NCBI GenBank assembly: GCA_964536195.1
Contig: CAZHVO010000026.1
Location: 1 to 12,969 of the forward strand
Reading direction: 5' to 3'
Length of the DNA stretch: 12,969 nucleotides
From: Susulua sp964536195
GTDB taxonomy: Bacteria; Omnitrophota; Gorgyraeia; Duberdicusellales; 4484-171
This document shows positions 1-7,010 of the stretch, in pieces (position 1 is the first letter of the stretch; each line of letters opens with the position of its first letter). The translations under genes and the position numbers were made by a program. The notes beneath the pieces were generated by a model. The model had not been told where the DNA came from, made no database searches, and saw only the letters and a program-made list of their open reading frames with translations.

Positions 1-155
1 TCCGTATCACTAACTACCACATCTAGCTCTACTATTTCATCTTCTACCTCTTGCGGCAATAAAGATTCAAAAGGATCCTTGTATTTACTTTGAGGGTAAG
101 AGAAGCTTGAGAAAACTAAAGATACTAAAATAAGAATAGATATTTTTTTCATCAT
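1..155 (-). CDS. PilP-like exported pilus assembly protein (5' part only)
   Basis: Fifty-one codons are visible before the gene runs off the left edge. The N-terminus is a signal peptide: two Met, two Lys, a hydrophobic core (ISILILVSLVFSSF), then a polar region. It is followed by KYKDPFESLLP, which resembles the R-D-P-F-x-x-L box near the mature N-terminus of PilP and GspC-family proteins, and then an acidic stretch. PilP links the PilN/PilO inner-membrane platform to the outer-membrane secretin PilQ. The start overlaps the stop of the PilO-like gene by one base (TAATG), so the genes are translationally coupled; a second ATG follows immediately. No lipobox cysteine is seen, whereas classical PilP is a lipoprotein. 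The assignment rests on position plus the short DPF motif and could equally be another small secretion-platform protein. Confidence 0.6.
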   Translation of the reverse strand, partial: MMKKISILILVSLVFSSFSYPQSKYKDPFESLLPQEVEDEIVELDVVVSDT

Positions 156-646
156 TACTTAAGAATAAACCCTCTCAATGTTAACTCGATTTTTTCATCT
201 CTAACATTTTGACCGCCAGTTATCTTGATTTTTTCCGCTACTATACTTTTTCCCTCAATGGCCCCAAAAAATTTTGTAAAGTCTCTATAAGAACAAGTCA
301 TACCTAAGTGCATTGTTGCCTCCCAGTAAAAATCTGTTTCTATATTAGAAGTCTTCAGGGAAGTAATCCTTATTCCGAAAGAATTAGCTCTTTCCTCTAC
401 AAACTTTTTAAAAAATAAGGTATCTTTAGTTAAAAAACCTTCTTCTAGTTTTTTAGCATCCGCATTCAGCTTTGTCCACCTCAGTATTGTTAGTTGCCCT
501 TCCTCTAATTCCCGCGTCTTTACAGCTATCTCATCTTTTTGTAAAGAATAGTGGGAAAGTATACCTTGAACCAATACAGCAAAAGTAACAATAATGACTA
601 TCCCAATAAAGGAATTCTTGTATTGTAAAAGGGCTTTTGCATTCAT
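155..646 (-). CDS. pilO: PilO-like inner-membrane pilus/secretion platform protein
   Basis: This 163-residue bitopic protein has a short cytoplasmic N-terminus, one membrane helix at about residues 12-30, a charged heptad-like helix at about 33-70, and a small alpha/beta periplasmic domain to the end. That is the layout of PilO (and GspM), which heterodimerises with PilN and supports the pilus assembly machine. It is somewhat shorter than typical PilO of about 200 residues. It starts 5 bases after the PilM-PilN stop, with a GGAGG sequence at 657-661 inside the end of that gene; the stop overlaps the start of the PilP-like gene. Sequence identity to PilO is not obvious by eye, so the call depends on topology and on the M-N-O-P gene order. 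GspM is the main alternative. Confidence 0.7.
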   Translation of the reverse strand: MNAKALLQYKNSFIGIVIIVTFAVLVQGILSHYSLQKDEIAVKTRELEEGQLTILRWTKLNADAKKLEEGFLTKDTLFFKKFVEERANSFGIRITSLKTSNIETDFYWEATMHLGMTCSYRDFTKFFGAIEGKSIVAEKIKITGGQNVRDEKIELTLRGFILK

Positions 647-651
647 AAACT

Positions 652-2142
652 TTATTCCTCCAAAATGATAGAAAAACTAGTAACTTCAAAGTTTTCTACT
701 TTCTGACGGCTAGAACTGGCGAGTTCTACCTTGGTAAAGATTGATCTCACTACTTTATCTTTCCTTAAGTTAGAAATAAACTCGTCCACTCCTAACCTCT
801 CTTCGTAATCATTGTCGCGGAAAATATAGCCGGTTAAAACTCCTTTGTATTCTCCCTGCGCTCCAACAATATCTAAATCAGTAAGCCACAGCCTGCGTGG
901 AAGTATATCTTCGGTAGCTATCCTCTCAACAAAAGGAGAAAAACGGGAAAGAGAGGTCAATGTATTTTTTAAAGACTTTACCCTCACCTCCTCTTCTTCC
1001 GCCATTATTGCTCTCTCCGGCCAAGTAAGCGCACCTAAGGCAACTGGTACAATTATGCTCTCTTCTTTCTTTTTCAAAGCGAATTGTTCTCCTGTTACCT
1101 GATTCCCCAATATTACAAAGAGGAATATAGCACCGACTAATCCTATACCGATCAATAAACTTAATAACCCCACCCTTAAGGCAACACTTGTAATAGGCTT
1201 ATCTGAAGAAAGCGAACGCTCCTCGGTCTTTCTCAAATAAGGTTTAAATTTGTAAGGAGAATGCTCTAGACCTACTACGCCTAAAGCTTTAACATTCTCC
1301 ACTTTGGCATCACTGCGCTTAGTCAAATCAAGGGACGAGACAGATTCTATCTCAACTTGCAGCCCCTCTTTCAAAGGCGGGACTAAGCTATCTACATTGG
1401 AATCTCCGACTATGATAAACTTATCCAATTTATAATTCTTGAATTCTCTTTTAAAATACTGGAAAGAAAAATTTACTGCTTCCATAAAGTTATCTAAATC
1501 AAGAGCGTCTCCCTTTTTAGGAACAACAAGATAACGGTTAAATACTGGTAAATCTTGTTGAAAAAAAGTGAGATAAGCTTCCTCCTGAGTAAAATCTAGA
1601 AGGGCAAAATTCTTGAATTGAGCAAATTTCTTTACTGATTTCACAACCCTAGCCAAAGACACACAAGAAGGCTCAATCCTCGCTGTCTTAAGCTCTAGAC
1701 GAGACAATATAGATTTAATCCTTTCGAAGTTACCTTCTTTTATTGCGATAAAAGAAAGCCCGATTTTCTTTTCTTTGGGAAAATTAGCATAATCATAATC
1801 CCAAACTAACTCCTCAATCTTAAAAGGAATGTATTTTTCTATCTCATAAACCAACGATGACTCTATTTCTCTTCTCTTCATCGAAGGCATCTCAAGAGGC
1901 CTGAAAATGAAATCTCTGTCGGCAAGAGAAACATAAATACTCTTAGCATCGCTACCAACCTCTCTTAAGGTCTTATTTATCAAAGCCTCCCATCTTATAT
2001 CTTCATTCTTGATCTCACTTCCTGACTCCTCTAAAGAAGAAAACTCAAATCTCCCTAAAGAAAGGATATCCTTACCCTGGATCACTGTTGCTCCTACAGA
2101 ATTGATTCCTAAATATAAGCCAACTTTTTTCTCTTTTGCCAT
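652..2142 (-). CDS. PilM-PilN fusion protein (GspL-like architecture)
   Basis: The 496 residues combine two proteins that are usually separate. Residues 7 to about 290 match PilM, the actin-like cytoplasmic protein; LEMPSMKRREIESSLVYEIE (83-102) followed by KYIPFKIEELVWDYD is a typical PilM/GspL stretch. Residues 297-308 (YKFKPYLRKTEE) resemble the PilN N-terminal INLLPYR-type peptide that PilM binds. One membrane helix follows at about 321-346. A periplasmic PilN-like domain comes next, with LPRRLWLTDLDI (414-425) and the closing F-x-x-x-L region. The role would be the inner-membrane platform of a type IV pilus or type II-like secretion machine. The glycine-rich loops expected in ATP-binding PilM are altered: GINSVG at 12-17 replaces GIDIGS, and LDFTQEE at 182-188 replaces a DxG loop. 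It starts 2 bases after the preceding gene, with GAGG at a good distance. Confidence 0.85.
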   Translation of the reverse strand: MAKEKKVGLYLGINSVGATVIQGKDILSLGRFEFSSLEESGSEIKNEDIRWEALINKTLREVGSDAKSIYVSLADRDFIFRPLEMPSMKRREIESSLVYEIEKYIPFKIEELVWDYDYANFPKEKKIGLSFIAIKEGNFERIKSILSRLELKTARIEPSCVSLARVVKSVKKFAQFKNFALLDFTQEEAYLTFFQQDLPVFNRYLVVPKKGDALDLDNFMEAVNFSFQYFKREFKNYKLDKFIIVGDSNVDSLVPPLKEGLQVEIESVSSLDLTKRSDAKVENVKALGVVGLEHSPYKFKPYLRKTEERSLSSDKPITSVALRVGLLSLLIGIGLVGAIFLFVILGNQVTGEQFALKKKEESIIVPVALGALTWPERAIMAEEEEVRVKSLKNTLTSLSRFSPFVERIATEDILPRRLWLTDLDIVGAQGEYKGVLTGYIFRDNDYEERLGVDEFISNLRKDKVVRSIFTKVELASSSRQKVENFEVTSFSIILEE

Positions 2143-2144
2143 AC

Positions 2145-2330
2145 CTAACCTCTACTGCACTTTTTTAGCCAATCATCAATATACTTCCGGTCAAAGCGCC
2201 AAACTTTACCAATCTTTATCCCTGATATCTTCTTGTTGTGTAGCCAATTATAGATCGTCTGCTTCTGCAAGCCTAGATAATCGGCCAATTCATCAACACT
2301 CATTAATCGCGGCATCCTTTTTTTCCTCAT
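2145..2330 (-). CDS. Small helix-turn-helix DNA-binding protein (excisionase/MerR-like, HTH_17 type)
   Basis: The 61-residue protein is a single winged-helix unit. SVDELADYLGLQKQTIYNWL (11-30) is the helix-turn-helix, and GIKIGKVWRFDRKYIDDWL (37-55) is the wing and closing helix of the excisionase family. Despite the family name, no integrase or other phage gene is nearby. It is the first gene of the pilus operon, directly behind the promoter, and ends 2 bases before the pilM-pilN start, so a role in controlling that operon is a fair inference. The start is uncertain: the first ATG (2330) has no ribosome-binding site, whereas the ATG at 2315 (MPRLMSVDEL) has AGGA about 8 bases upstream. The target DNA cannot be told from sequence. 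Confidence 0.8.
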   Translation of the reverse strand: MRKKRMPRLMSVDELADYLGLQKQTIYNWLHNKKISGIKIGKVWRFDRKYIDDWLKKCSRG

Positions 2331-2354
2331 CTTGTATAATTGCGTTACATCTCT

Positions 2355-2383
2355 ATTAGAATCCTTTTGTTTGTTGGTGTCAA
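2355..2383 (-). promoter_or_regulatory. Sigma-70-type promoter of the HTH-pil operon
   Basis: Read on the minus strand, TTGACA (2383-2378) is a perfect -35 hexamer. It is separated by 17 bases from TCTAAT (2360-2355), a five-of-six match to the -10 hexamer. The predicted start is near 2348, giving a leader of about 18 bases to the first ATG or 33 to the second. Confidence 0.7.
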
Positions 2384-2403
2384 GAATAATTTGTTATAAT
2401 TTA

Positions 2404-2428
2404 CCATAATCCTCCATATCTTGTATGG
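2404..2428. promoter_or_regulatory. Three CCATA half-sites at 10-bp spacing upstream of the pil promoter
   Basis: On the plus strand CCATA occurs at 2404-2408 and 2414-2418, and its inverse TATGG at 2424-2428. The last two form the dyad TCCATA-TCTTG-TATGGA (2413-2429). The start-to-start spacing is exactly 10 bases, one helical turn, and the dyad centre lies about 73 bases upstream of the predicted pil transcription start. This is an activator-like position. Calling it an operator is an inference. Confidence 0.35.
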
Positions 2429-2535
2429 ATTTAGCAATGCTACTATATATTGTGTACTGTTTACCTAACTACTGGCTTAAAAAAGGTAATACTGACTTTG
2501 TGTTTATAGGACGATTTTTTAAAGTCAAAAGTGCA

Positions 2536-3411
2536 CTATGTATAATTGGAGCAACAATTTGGCTCTAGAAGAGAGTGGGCTAGATAGGAAGAACGAACAT
2601 AGGGTGCGCTCTTTACGCCTCGAAACCCTATTTTTTGGGCATATTCTTGAAAATAGGCAAACTTATCAGGCAAAACATAGTCTTTTAAAGGATAGTGCTT
2701 TAAAGAAGGAGGTAAGTATTGGCCTAAAGTCAAAAGGTCACAGTCAACACTTCTTAAATCTAATAAGGCCTGAATCACCTCTTCTTCCTCTTCTCCTAGG
2801 CCTAAGATAAGACCAGATTTGGTAAACACCTTTTTATTCACCTTTTTTACTAATCGCAACACTTCCAATGACCTCTCATAGACTGCCCCTCTTCTTACCT
2901 TTTTATATAAAGAAGCTGGGGTCTCTAAATTATGACTAATCACCTTAGCCCTGGATCTTGCAACCTTCTCGATTAGCTCTGCCTTTCCCTTAAAATCAGG
3001 AATCAAAATCTCTACTATTCTTTTAGAACCTAGGCCCATAATCGCTTCTACTGTTTGACAAAAAAGGTCTGCTCCTCCATCGCAGAGATCATCTCGAGTT
3101 GGTGAAGTTATCACTACATAATTTAGTTTTAGTCTTTCAACGGCCTCTTTTATTCGTCTAGGCTCATCATAATCTATTGAATAGGGCTGTCCCTTATTAA
3201 CTCCACAAAAAGTACACTCTCGAGTGCAGGTATCACCTAAAATCATAAAAGTAGCAACCCCTTCTTGGAAACACTCGGAAATATTAGGACAAGACGATTC
3301 TTCGCAGACGCTGTGCAAAGACAAATCTCTTAATATACTCTTTACTTTATGGCAAGAGCCAAGAACTATTCTTTTATTCAGCCAGGAAGGTTTAGGGCTA
3401 ATTTTAGGCAT
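2536..3411 (-). CDS. lipA: Lipoyl synthase
   Basis: LipA is a radical-SAM enzyme that inserts two sulfur atoms into an octanoyl group attached to a lipoyl-domain lysine. With the start at 3411 the protein has 291 residues, near the family norm. The auxiliary cluster motif C-x4-C-x5-C is at C36, C41 and C47. The radical-SAM motif C-x3-C-x2-C is at C62, C66 and C69. The C-terminal RSSY motif is at about 273-276, and its Ser ligates the auxiliary cluster. An in-frame upstream extension to 3474 exists but would lie inside the preceding gene and lacks homology. The chosen ATG overlaps the lipM stop by 8 bases. No good ribosome-binding site is visible, so translation probably depends on coupling. 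It is the last gene of the gcv-lip cluster and would mature the H protein encoded upstream. Confidence 0.96.
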   Translation of the reverse strand: MPKISPKPSWLNKRIVLGSCHKVKSILRDLSLHSVCEESSCPNISECFQEGVATFMILGDTCTRECTFCGVNKGQPYSIDYDEPRRIKEAVERLKLNYVVITSPTRDDLCDGGADLFCQTVEAIMGLGSKRIVEILIPDFKGKAELIEKVARSRAKVISHNLETPASLYKKVRRGAVYERSLEVLRLVKKVNKKVFTKSGLILGLGEEEEEVIQALLDLRSVDCDLLTLGQYLPPSLKHYPLKDYVLPDKFAYFQEYAQKIGFRGVKSAPYVRSSYLAHSLLEPNCCSNYT

Positions 3412-4216
3412 TTTCAAGTATTTTATAGTTATTCCACTCTTTTGTTTTATACTTCTCATTAAGAAAAAAGCCAACCCTTTCCTTCTCCGACTCCCTGAGC
3501 TTCTCTTGACTAAATTCTACTCCAAAAGTAAGCTTAAAGCTTGAATGCAAGAGTGAACTCAGTAAATTAAAGTTTAAGGATTCACCAAGAACCTCCTCTA
3601 AAGAAGTTGTTCGCTTTCTAATATCTCCTGAATCTTTTATTACTCTTCTGATATAAGAAGGGTCTATCGCTTGAGGAATGCTGCCATGCTGGAAGATAAT
3701 ATTTTTTCTGCGCCGTTGGGCATTACCACCGATTTTCTTCCCCGCTACTAGTAAATCAAAGTGTTGCCAACTTGAAAAACAAAAATTCTTATATTTACCT
3801 AAGTTCTTCTTAATTTCTTGACTCTTGAGGTCTAAATCATTAGCAAAGGATGCTTTCACTCCTAACTGGCTATAGAAGTGTTTAAGAAAAGAACAAATTA
3901 TCCTGTAGGAAGCCTTAATTGCCTTAGGTAGGTTCAAATCTTCCCGAGAACAAACCAGACTATAGGTAAGCTCTTTATGATGAAGAATCGCTGAACCGCC
4001 AGTTATCCTTCTAACAAAAGGGACTCTTTCTTTAAGATTCAAGATATCTTTAGGATTCTGATTATATCCCAAAGAAATAAAAGGTTTATCCCATCCATAG
4101 ACCCTTAAGGTAGGAATTTCGAAAGACTCATAACCTAACAATATGGCTTCATCAACAGCCATATTGTAATAACCGTCATGTTTTTGGTCTAAAATCAGAC
4201 GCCAGGCTTTTTCCAT
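3404..4216 (-). CDS. lipM: Octanoyltransferase, LipM type (LplA/LipM family)
   Basis: This 270-residue protein belongs to the biotin/lipoate transferase fold. RRITGGSAILHHKELTYSLV (69-88) is the substrate-binding segment. GKKIGGNAQRR (159-169), followed by QHGSI (176-180), carries the conserved Lys (K161). Residues 145-149 (FCFSS) fit the CF motif of LipM, making C146 the likely acyl-accepting cysteine, close to Cys150 as I recall it for the Bacillus enzyme. The C-terminal accessory domain of true lipoate ligases is absent. LipM moves octanoate from acyl carrier protein onto GcvH, and gcvH lies three genes upstream and lipA directly downstream, which supports biosynthesis rather than scavenging. 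Its start overlaps gcvPB by 22 bases and lacks a clear ribosome-binding site. A LipL-like amidotransferase or ATP-dependent ligase is less likely but not excluded. Confidence 0.82.
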   Translation of the reverse strand: MEKAWRLILDQKHDGYYNMAVDEAILLGYESFEIPTLRVYGWDKPFISLGYNQNPKDILNLKERVPFVRRITGGSAILHHKELTYSLVCSREDLNLPKAIKASYRIICSFLKHFYSQLGVKASFANDLDLKSQEIKKNLGKYKNFCFSSWQHFDLLVAGKKIGGNAQRRRKNIIFQHGSIPQAIDPSYIRRVIKDSGDIRKRTTSLEEVLGESLNFNLLSSLLHSSFKLTFGVEFSQEKLRESEKERVGFFLNEKYKTKEWNNYKILENA

Positions 4217-5646
4217 CTTAAATCCGGAAATCTTGCTGCTCTTACCTCATCAACTCTCTTCACCGGCGCCAGATGCGGAGAAGTCTTGACCTTCTCGCAA
4301 TCCAGGCTGATTTCCTTGTCGATATCAATCATGGTTTGAATAAAATAATCTAAAGTCTGTTTACTTTCACTCTCTGTAGGCTCTACCATCAAAGCCTCTT
4401 TAACGATTAAAGGAAAGTACATTGTCGGAGGGTGAATGCCAAAATCGATTAACCTCTTGGCAATATCTAAAGCTAAGGCTCCTCTTTCTTTCTGGCTTTG
4501 GCAGGTAAAAACTACTTCATGCATACACTTCTTAGAGAAGGCTACTTGATAGCAATTCTTTAACTTCTCCTTTATATAATTAGCAGAAAGGGTGGAATTG
4601 TGAGCTACCCGTAAGAGCCCATCCCTACCTAAACGTAAAATATAAGCATAAGCTCTTACTAAAACTCCAAAGTTGCCATAGAAACTCCTTAGCCGGCCAA
4701 TAGAGTGCTTTACCTCATAATCAAAATAGAACTTATCATTATCTTTTTTAACTAATGGTGTCGGGAGAAAATCTTCTAGAGTCTGGCTAACCCCCACCAC
4801 ACCAGCACCGGGACCACCACAGCCATGGGGCGTCGAGAAAGTCTTATGAAGATTAAGATGAGCTACGTCAAATCCCATAAGAAATGGCTTTGTTATGCCT
4901 AAGAGAGGGTTAAAATTTGCTCCATCATAGTAGAGAAGCCCGCCTTTTCCATGGATAATATCACTTATGAGAAGGATATTCTCCTCAAATAAACCTAAGG
5001 TATTGGGATTGGTAAGCATAATAGCAGCTACGCTCTCGTCAACTTCTCTCTCTAGTTTACTAACATCTATCAATCCATCTGAATTGCTCTCTATAACTTG
5101 AATCTGGTATCCGCACATTGAAGCAGTAGCTGGATTTGTTCCATGAGCTGAATCAGGAATGATTACTTTAGTCTTTTTGTTACCCTTGATCTCATGGAAT
5201 TTACGAATCATCAACATTCCGGCTAACTCTCCATGGGCACCACTAGAAGGTTGAAAGGTAAAACGCTTCATACCGGTTATCTCAGACAACAACACTTCTA
5301 AATTATACATTAATTCCAAAGCACCCCTGGTATCTTGTGGCTCTTGATAGGGATGAATATTGGTAAACCCTTCTAGCTGTGCTAAATCTTCATTGATCTT
5401 TGGATTATACTTCATAGTACAAGAACCAAGAGGGTAAAAATTAGTATCTACAGAAAAATTCAGTTCTGCTAAGTGTAAATAGTGACGAATGACATCTAGC
5501 TCTCCAAGGTTAGGCAAAGGTAAATCAGACCTAAGTAAACTCTTAGGAAAAATGTCCTCTAGCTTCGTTAGGGGAACCTTAGGTTCTTCGAAGTAAGAAG
5601 ATCTCTGGAGATCTTTACCTTTATTAAATATAACTCCCCTATCCAT
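4195..5646 (-). CDS. gcvPB: Glycine dehydrogenase (decarboxylating) subunit 2, P protein
   Basis: This is the PLP-binding half of the two-subunit P protein. It decarboxylates glycine and passes the aminomethyl group to lipoyl-GcvH. The 483 residues include YPLGSCTMKYNPKINE (71-86), SSGAHGE (134-140), DSAHGTNPATA (165-175) and the cofactor segment HLNLHKTFSTPHG (263-275), where K268 should form the Schiff base. The residue after that segment is Cys276 (HGCGGPG), where Gly is usual (HGGGGPG); the base sequence supports TGT. The length is normal. The start overlaps gcvPA by 8 bases (ATGGATAG) with GAGG 6 bases upstream, and the end overlaps lipM. Both P-protein halves are adjacent, so the a2b2 enzyme is complete here. 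Confidence 0.97.
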   Translation of the reverse strand: MDRGVIFNKGKDLQRSSYFEEPKVPLTKLEDIFPKSLLRSDLPLPNLGELDVIRHYLHLAELNFSVDTNFYPLGSCTMKYNPKINEDLAQLEGFTNIHPYQEPQDTRGALELMYNLEVLLSEITGMKRFTFQPSSGAHGELAGMLMIRKFHEIKGNKKTKVIIPDSAHGTNPATASMCGYQIQVIESNSDGLIDVSKLEREVDESVAAIMLTNPNTLGLFEENILLISDIIHGKGGLLYYDGANFNPLLGITKPFLMGFDVAHLNLHKTFSTPHGCGGPGAGVVGVSQTLEDFLPTPLVKKDNDKFYFDYEVKHSIGRLRSFYGNFGVLVRAYAYILRLGRDGLLRVAHNSTLSANYIKEKLKNCYQVAFSKKCMHEVVFTCQSQKERGALALDIAKRLIDFGIHPPTMYFPLIVKEALMVEPTESESKQTLDYFIQTMIDIDKEISLDCEKVKTSPHLAPVKRVDEVRAARFPDLRWKKPGV

Positions 5647-6985
5647 GAAGCACCTCAGCTAAGGTATTAACAAAATTATCTATCTCTTCTTTGCTCTTTT
5701 TTTCTGTACAACAACTCAGGATGCTATTTTTATATTGGTCAAACTTACCCCCTAGATAGTAACCGGCAATTATATTCTTCTTGTATAGCTCTTCAATTAT
5801 TCGCGGTGCATCTTCAGCCTCCCAGACAAACTCGTTAAAAATACAAGGAGAGTAGGGAATTTTAACTCCTCTTACCTCTTTTAAACGCTGATAGAGGTAT
5901 TGGGTATTACTTAAAGAATATAAAGCTAGATCTTTCAAACCATCTCTACCAATCAAAGAAAGGTAAACTGCCGCTGCTATTGCGTTTAAAGATTGATTGG
6001 AACAAATATTACTAGTAGCCTTTTCTCTTCTTATATGTTGCTCCCGGGCTGCAAGAGTAAGACAATAAGCATTACTCCCCTGCCGGTCTTTAGTCTTGCC
6101 GACGATTCTTCCTGGCATCTGTCGCAAATAATCCTTAGTAGTGGTTAAAAAACCAAACGACGGCCCACCAAAATTTAATCGGCCCCCTAAAGGTTGGCCG
6201 TCACCACAAACAATATCTACACCTAAAAGCCCCGGCTCTTTGAGGATCGCCAAGGATAAGGGGTTAGTAAGCATAACTGTTAAAGACCCCTTAGACCTTG
6301 CTATTGCAGACAATTCACCGACATCTTCAACAAGGCCAAAAAAGTTAGGACTTGAGAATAGACAGGAGGCAGTATCATCATCAATGGTTCTCTTCAAGAC
6401 TTCCTTGTCTACTAAACCATCATCCCCTGCCTCTATTTCTTGGATAATAAAATTAAAACTGCTTAAGTAGGTGTAAAGAGTCTCTTTATACTCGGGATGA
6501 ATAACGCCAGCGAGAATAACTTTCTTGCGTTTAGTTATTCGCAAACTCATAAGTATAGCTTCGCTAAGAGCAGAAGCACCATCAAGTAGTGAAGCGTTAG
6601 AAACATCCATACCAGTTAAAAGACACAAAAAACTCTGGTACTCATATATGGTTTGCAGAATCCCTTGAGAACATTCTGCCTGATAAGGAGTATAAGCGGT
6701 AAGAAATTGAGAACGAGAAAGAATAAATGGTAAAGCCGCAGGAATGTAATGATCATAACATCCGGCTCCTAAGAATGAGTTGAACTTCTCTATTGGATTA
6801 TTCTTCTCGGAGAGTTCCTTGACTATCCGTTTCACCTCTTGCTCACTCTTAGAATCAGGCATATTAAGAGGAGAGTTCAGCTTTACTTTGGAAGGCAATA
6901 AAGAATAGAGCTCCTCTACAGAACTAGCTCCAATAGTCTCAAGCATCTCTTTGACATCTTCTTTTGTGTTAAGAATATAAGGCAT
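5639..6985 (-). CDS. gcvPA: Glycine dehydrogenase (decarboxylating) subunit 1, P protein
   Basis: This is the N-terminal half of glycine decarboxylase. The start at 6985 gives 448 residues beginning MPYILNTKEDVKEMLETIG, the usual opening of GcvPA. An in-frame ATG at 7054 would add 23 residues without family resemblance and lie inside gcvH. Conserved segments include GCYDHYIPAAL, TAYTPYQAECSQGILQ followed by YEYQSFLCLLTGMDVSNASL, and EQHIRREKATSNICSNQSLN. It pairs with GcvPB to form the heterotetrameric P protein of bacteria such as Bacillus and Thermus. It starts 25 bases after the gcvH stop; no convincing ribosome-binding site is visible in that gap, which is unusual for an enzyme needed in equal amount to GcvPB. 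Confidence 0.96.
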   Translation of the reverse strand: MPYILNTKEDVKEMLETIGASSVEELYSLLPSKVKLNSPLNMPDSKSEQEVKRIVKELSEKNNPIEKFNSFLGAGCYDHYIPAALPFILSRSQFLTAYTPYQAECSQGILQTIYEYQSFLCLLTGMDVSNASLLDGASALSEAILMSLRITKRKKVILAGVIHPEYKETLYTYLSSFNFIIQEIEAGDDGLVDKEVLKRTIDDDTASCLFSSPNFFGLVEDVGELSAIARSKGSLTVMLTNPLSLAILKEPGLLGVDIVCGDGQPLGGRLNFGGPSFGFLTTTKDYLRQMPGRIVGKTKDRQGSNAYCLTLAAREQHIRREKATSNICSNQSLNAIAAAVYLSLIGRDGLKDLALYSLSNTQYLYQRLKEVRGVKIPYSPCIFNEFVWEAEDAPRIIEELYKKNIIAGYYLGGKFDQYKNSILSCCTEKKSKEEIDNFVNTLAEVLHG

Positions 6986-7010
6986 AATTAATAATGAAAG
7001 TTTTGTCTTA

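Larger units (their letters stand above)
2331..2535. other. Intergenic region between lipA and the pil operon
   Basis: This 205-base gap is the longest non-coding stretch in the window. It holds the minus-strand pil promoter and, upstream of it, three CCATA half-sites. No hairpin followed by a T-run was found downstream of the lipA stop, so a classical intrinsic terminator is not evident. Confidence 0.6.

Noticed and set aside
2145..2330. Excisionase-like protein as a sign of a mobile element
   Set aside because: No integrase, attachment repeat or phage gene is nearby, and the gene is operonic with pil genes. The fold is widely used by ordinary regulators.
2009..2359. Plus-strand ORFs opposite the pil genes (also 845-1102)
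   Set aside because: They are antisense to well-supported genes, are low-complexity Ser-rich, and have no recognisable domain.
2425..2568. Plus-strand 47-codon ORF with hydrophobic ends, preceded by a TATAAT at 2395-2400
   Set aside because: It has no ribosome-binding site, the -35 match is poor, it overlaps the 3' end of lipA on the other strand, and it resembles no family I recognise.
6141..6470. Plus-strand ORF opposite gcvPA (and similar ones opposite gcvH, gcvT, lipA, lipM and the permease)
   Set aside because: These are shadows of conserved minus-strand genes with no independent coding evidence.
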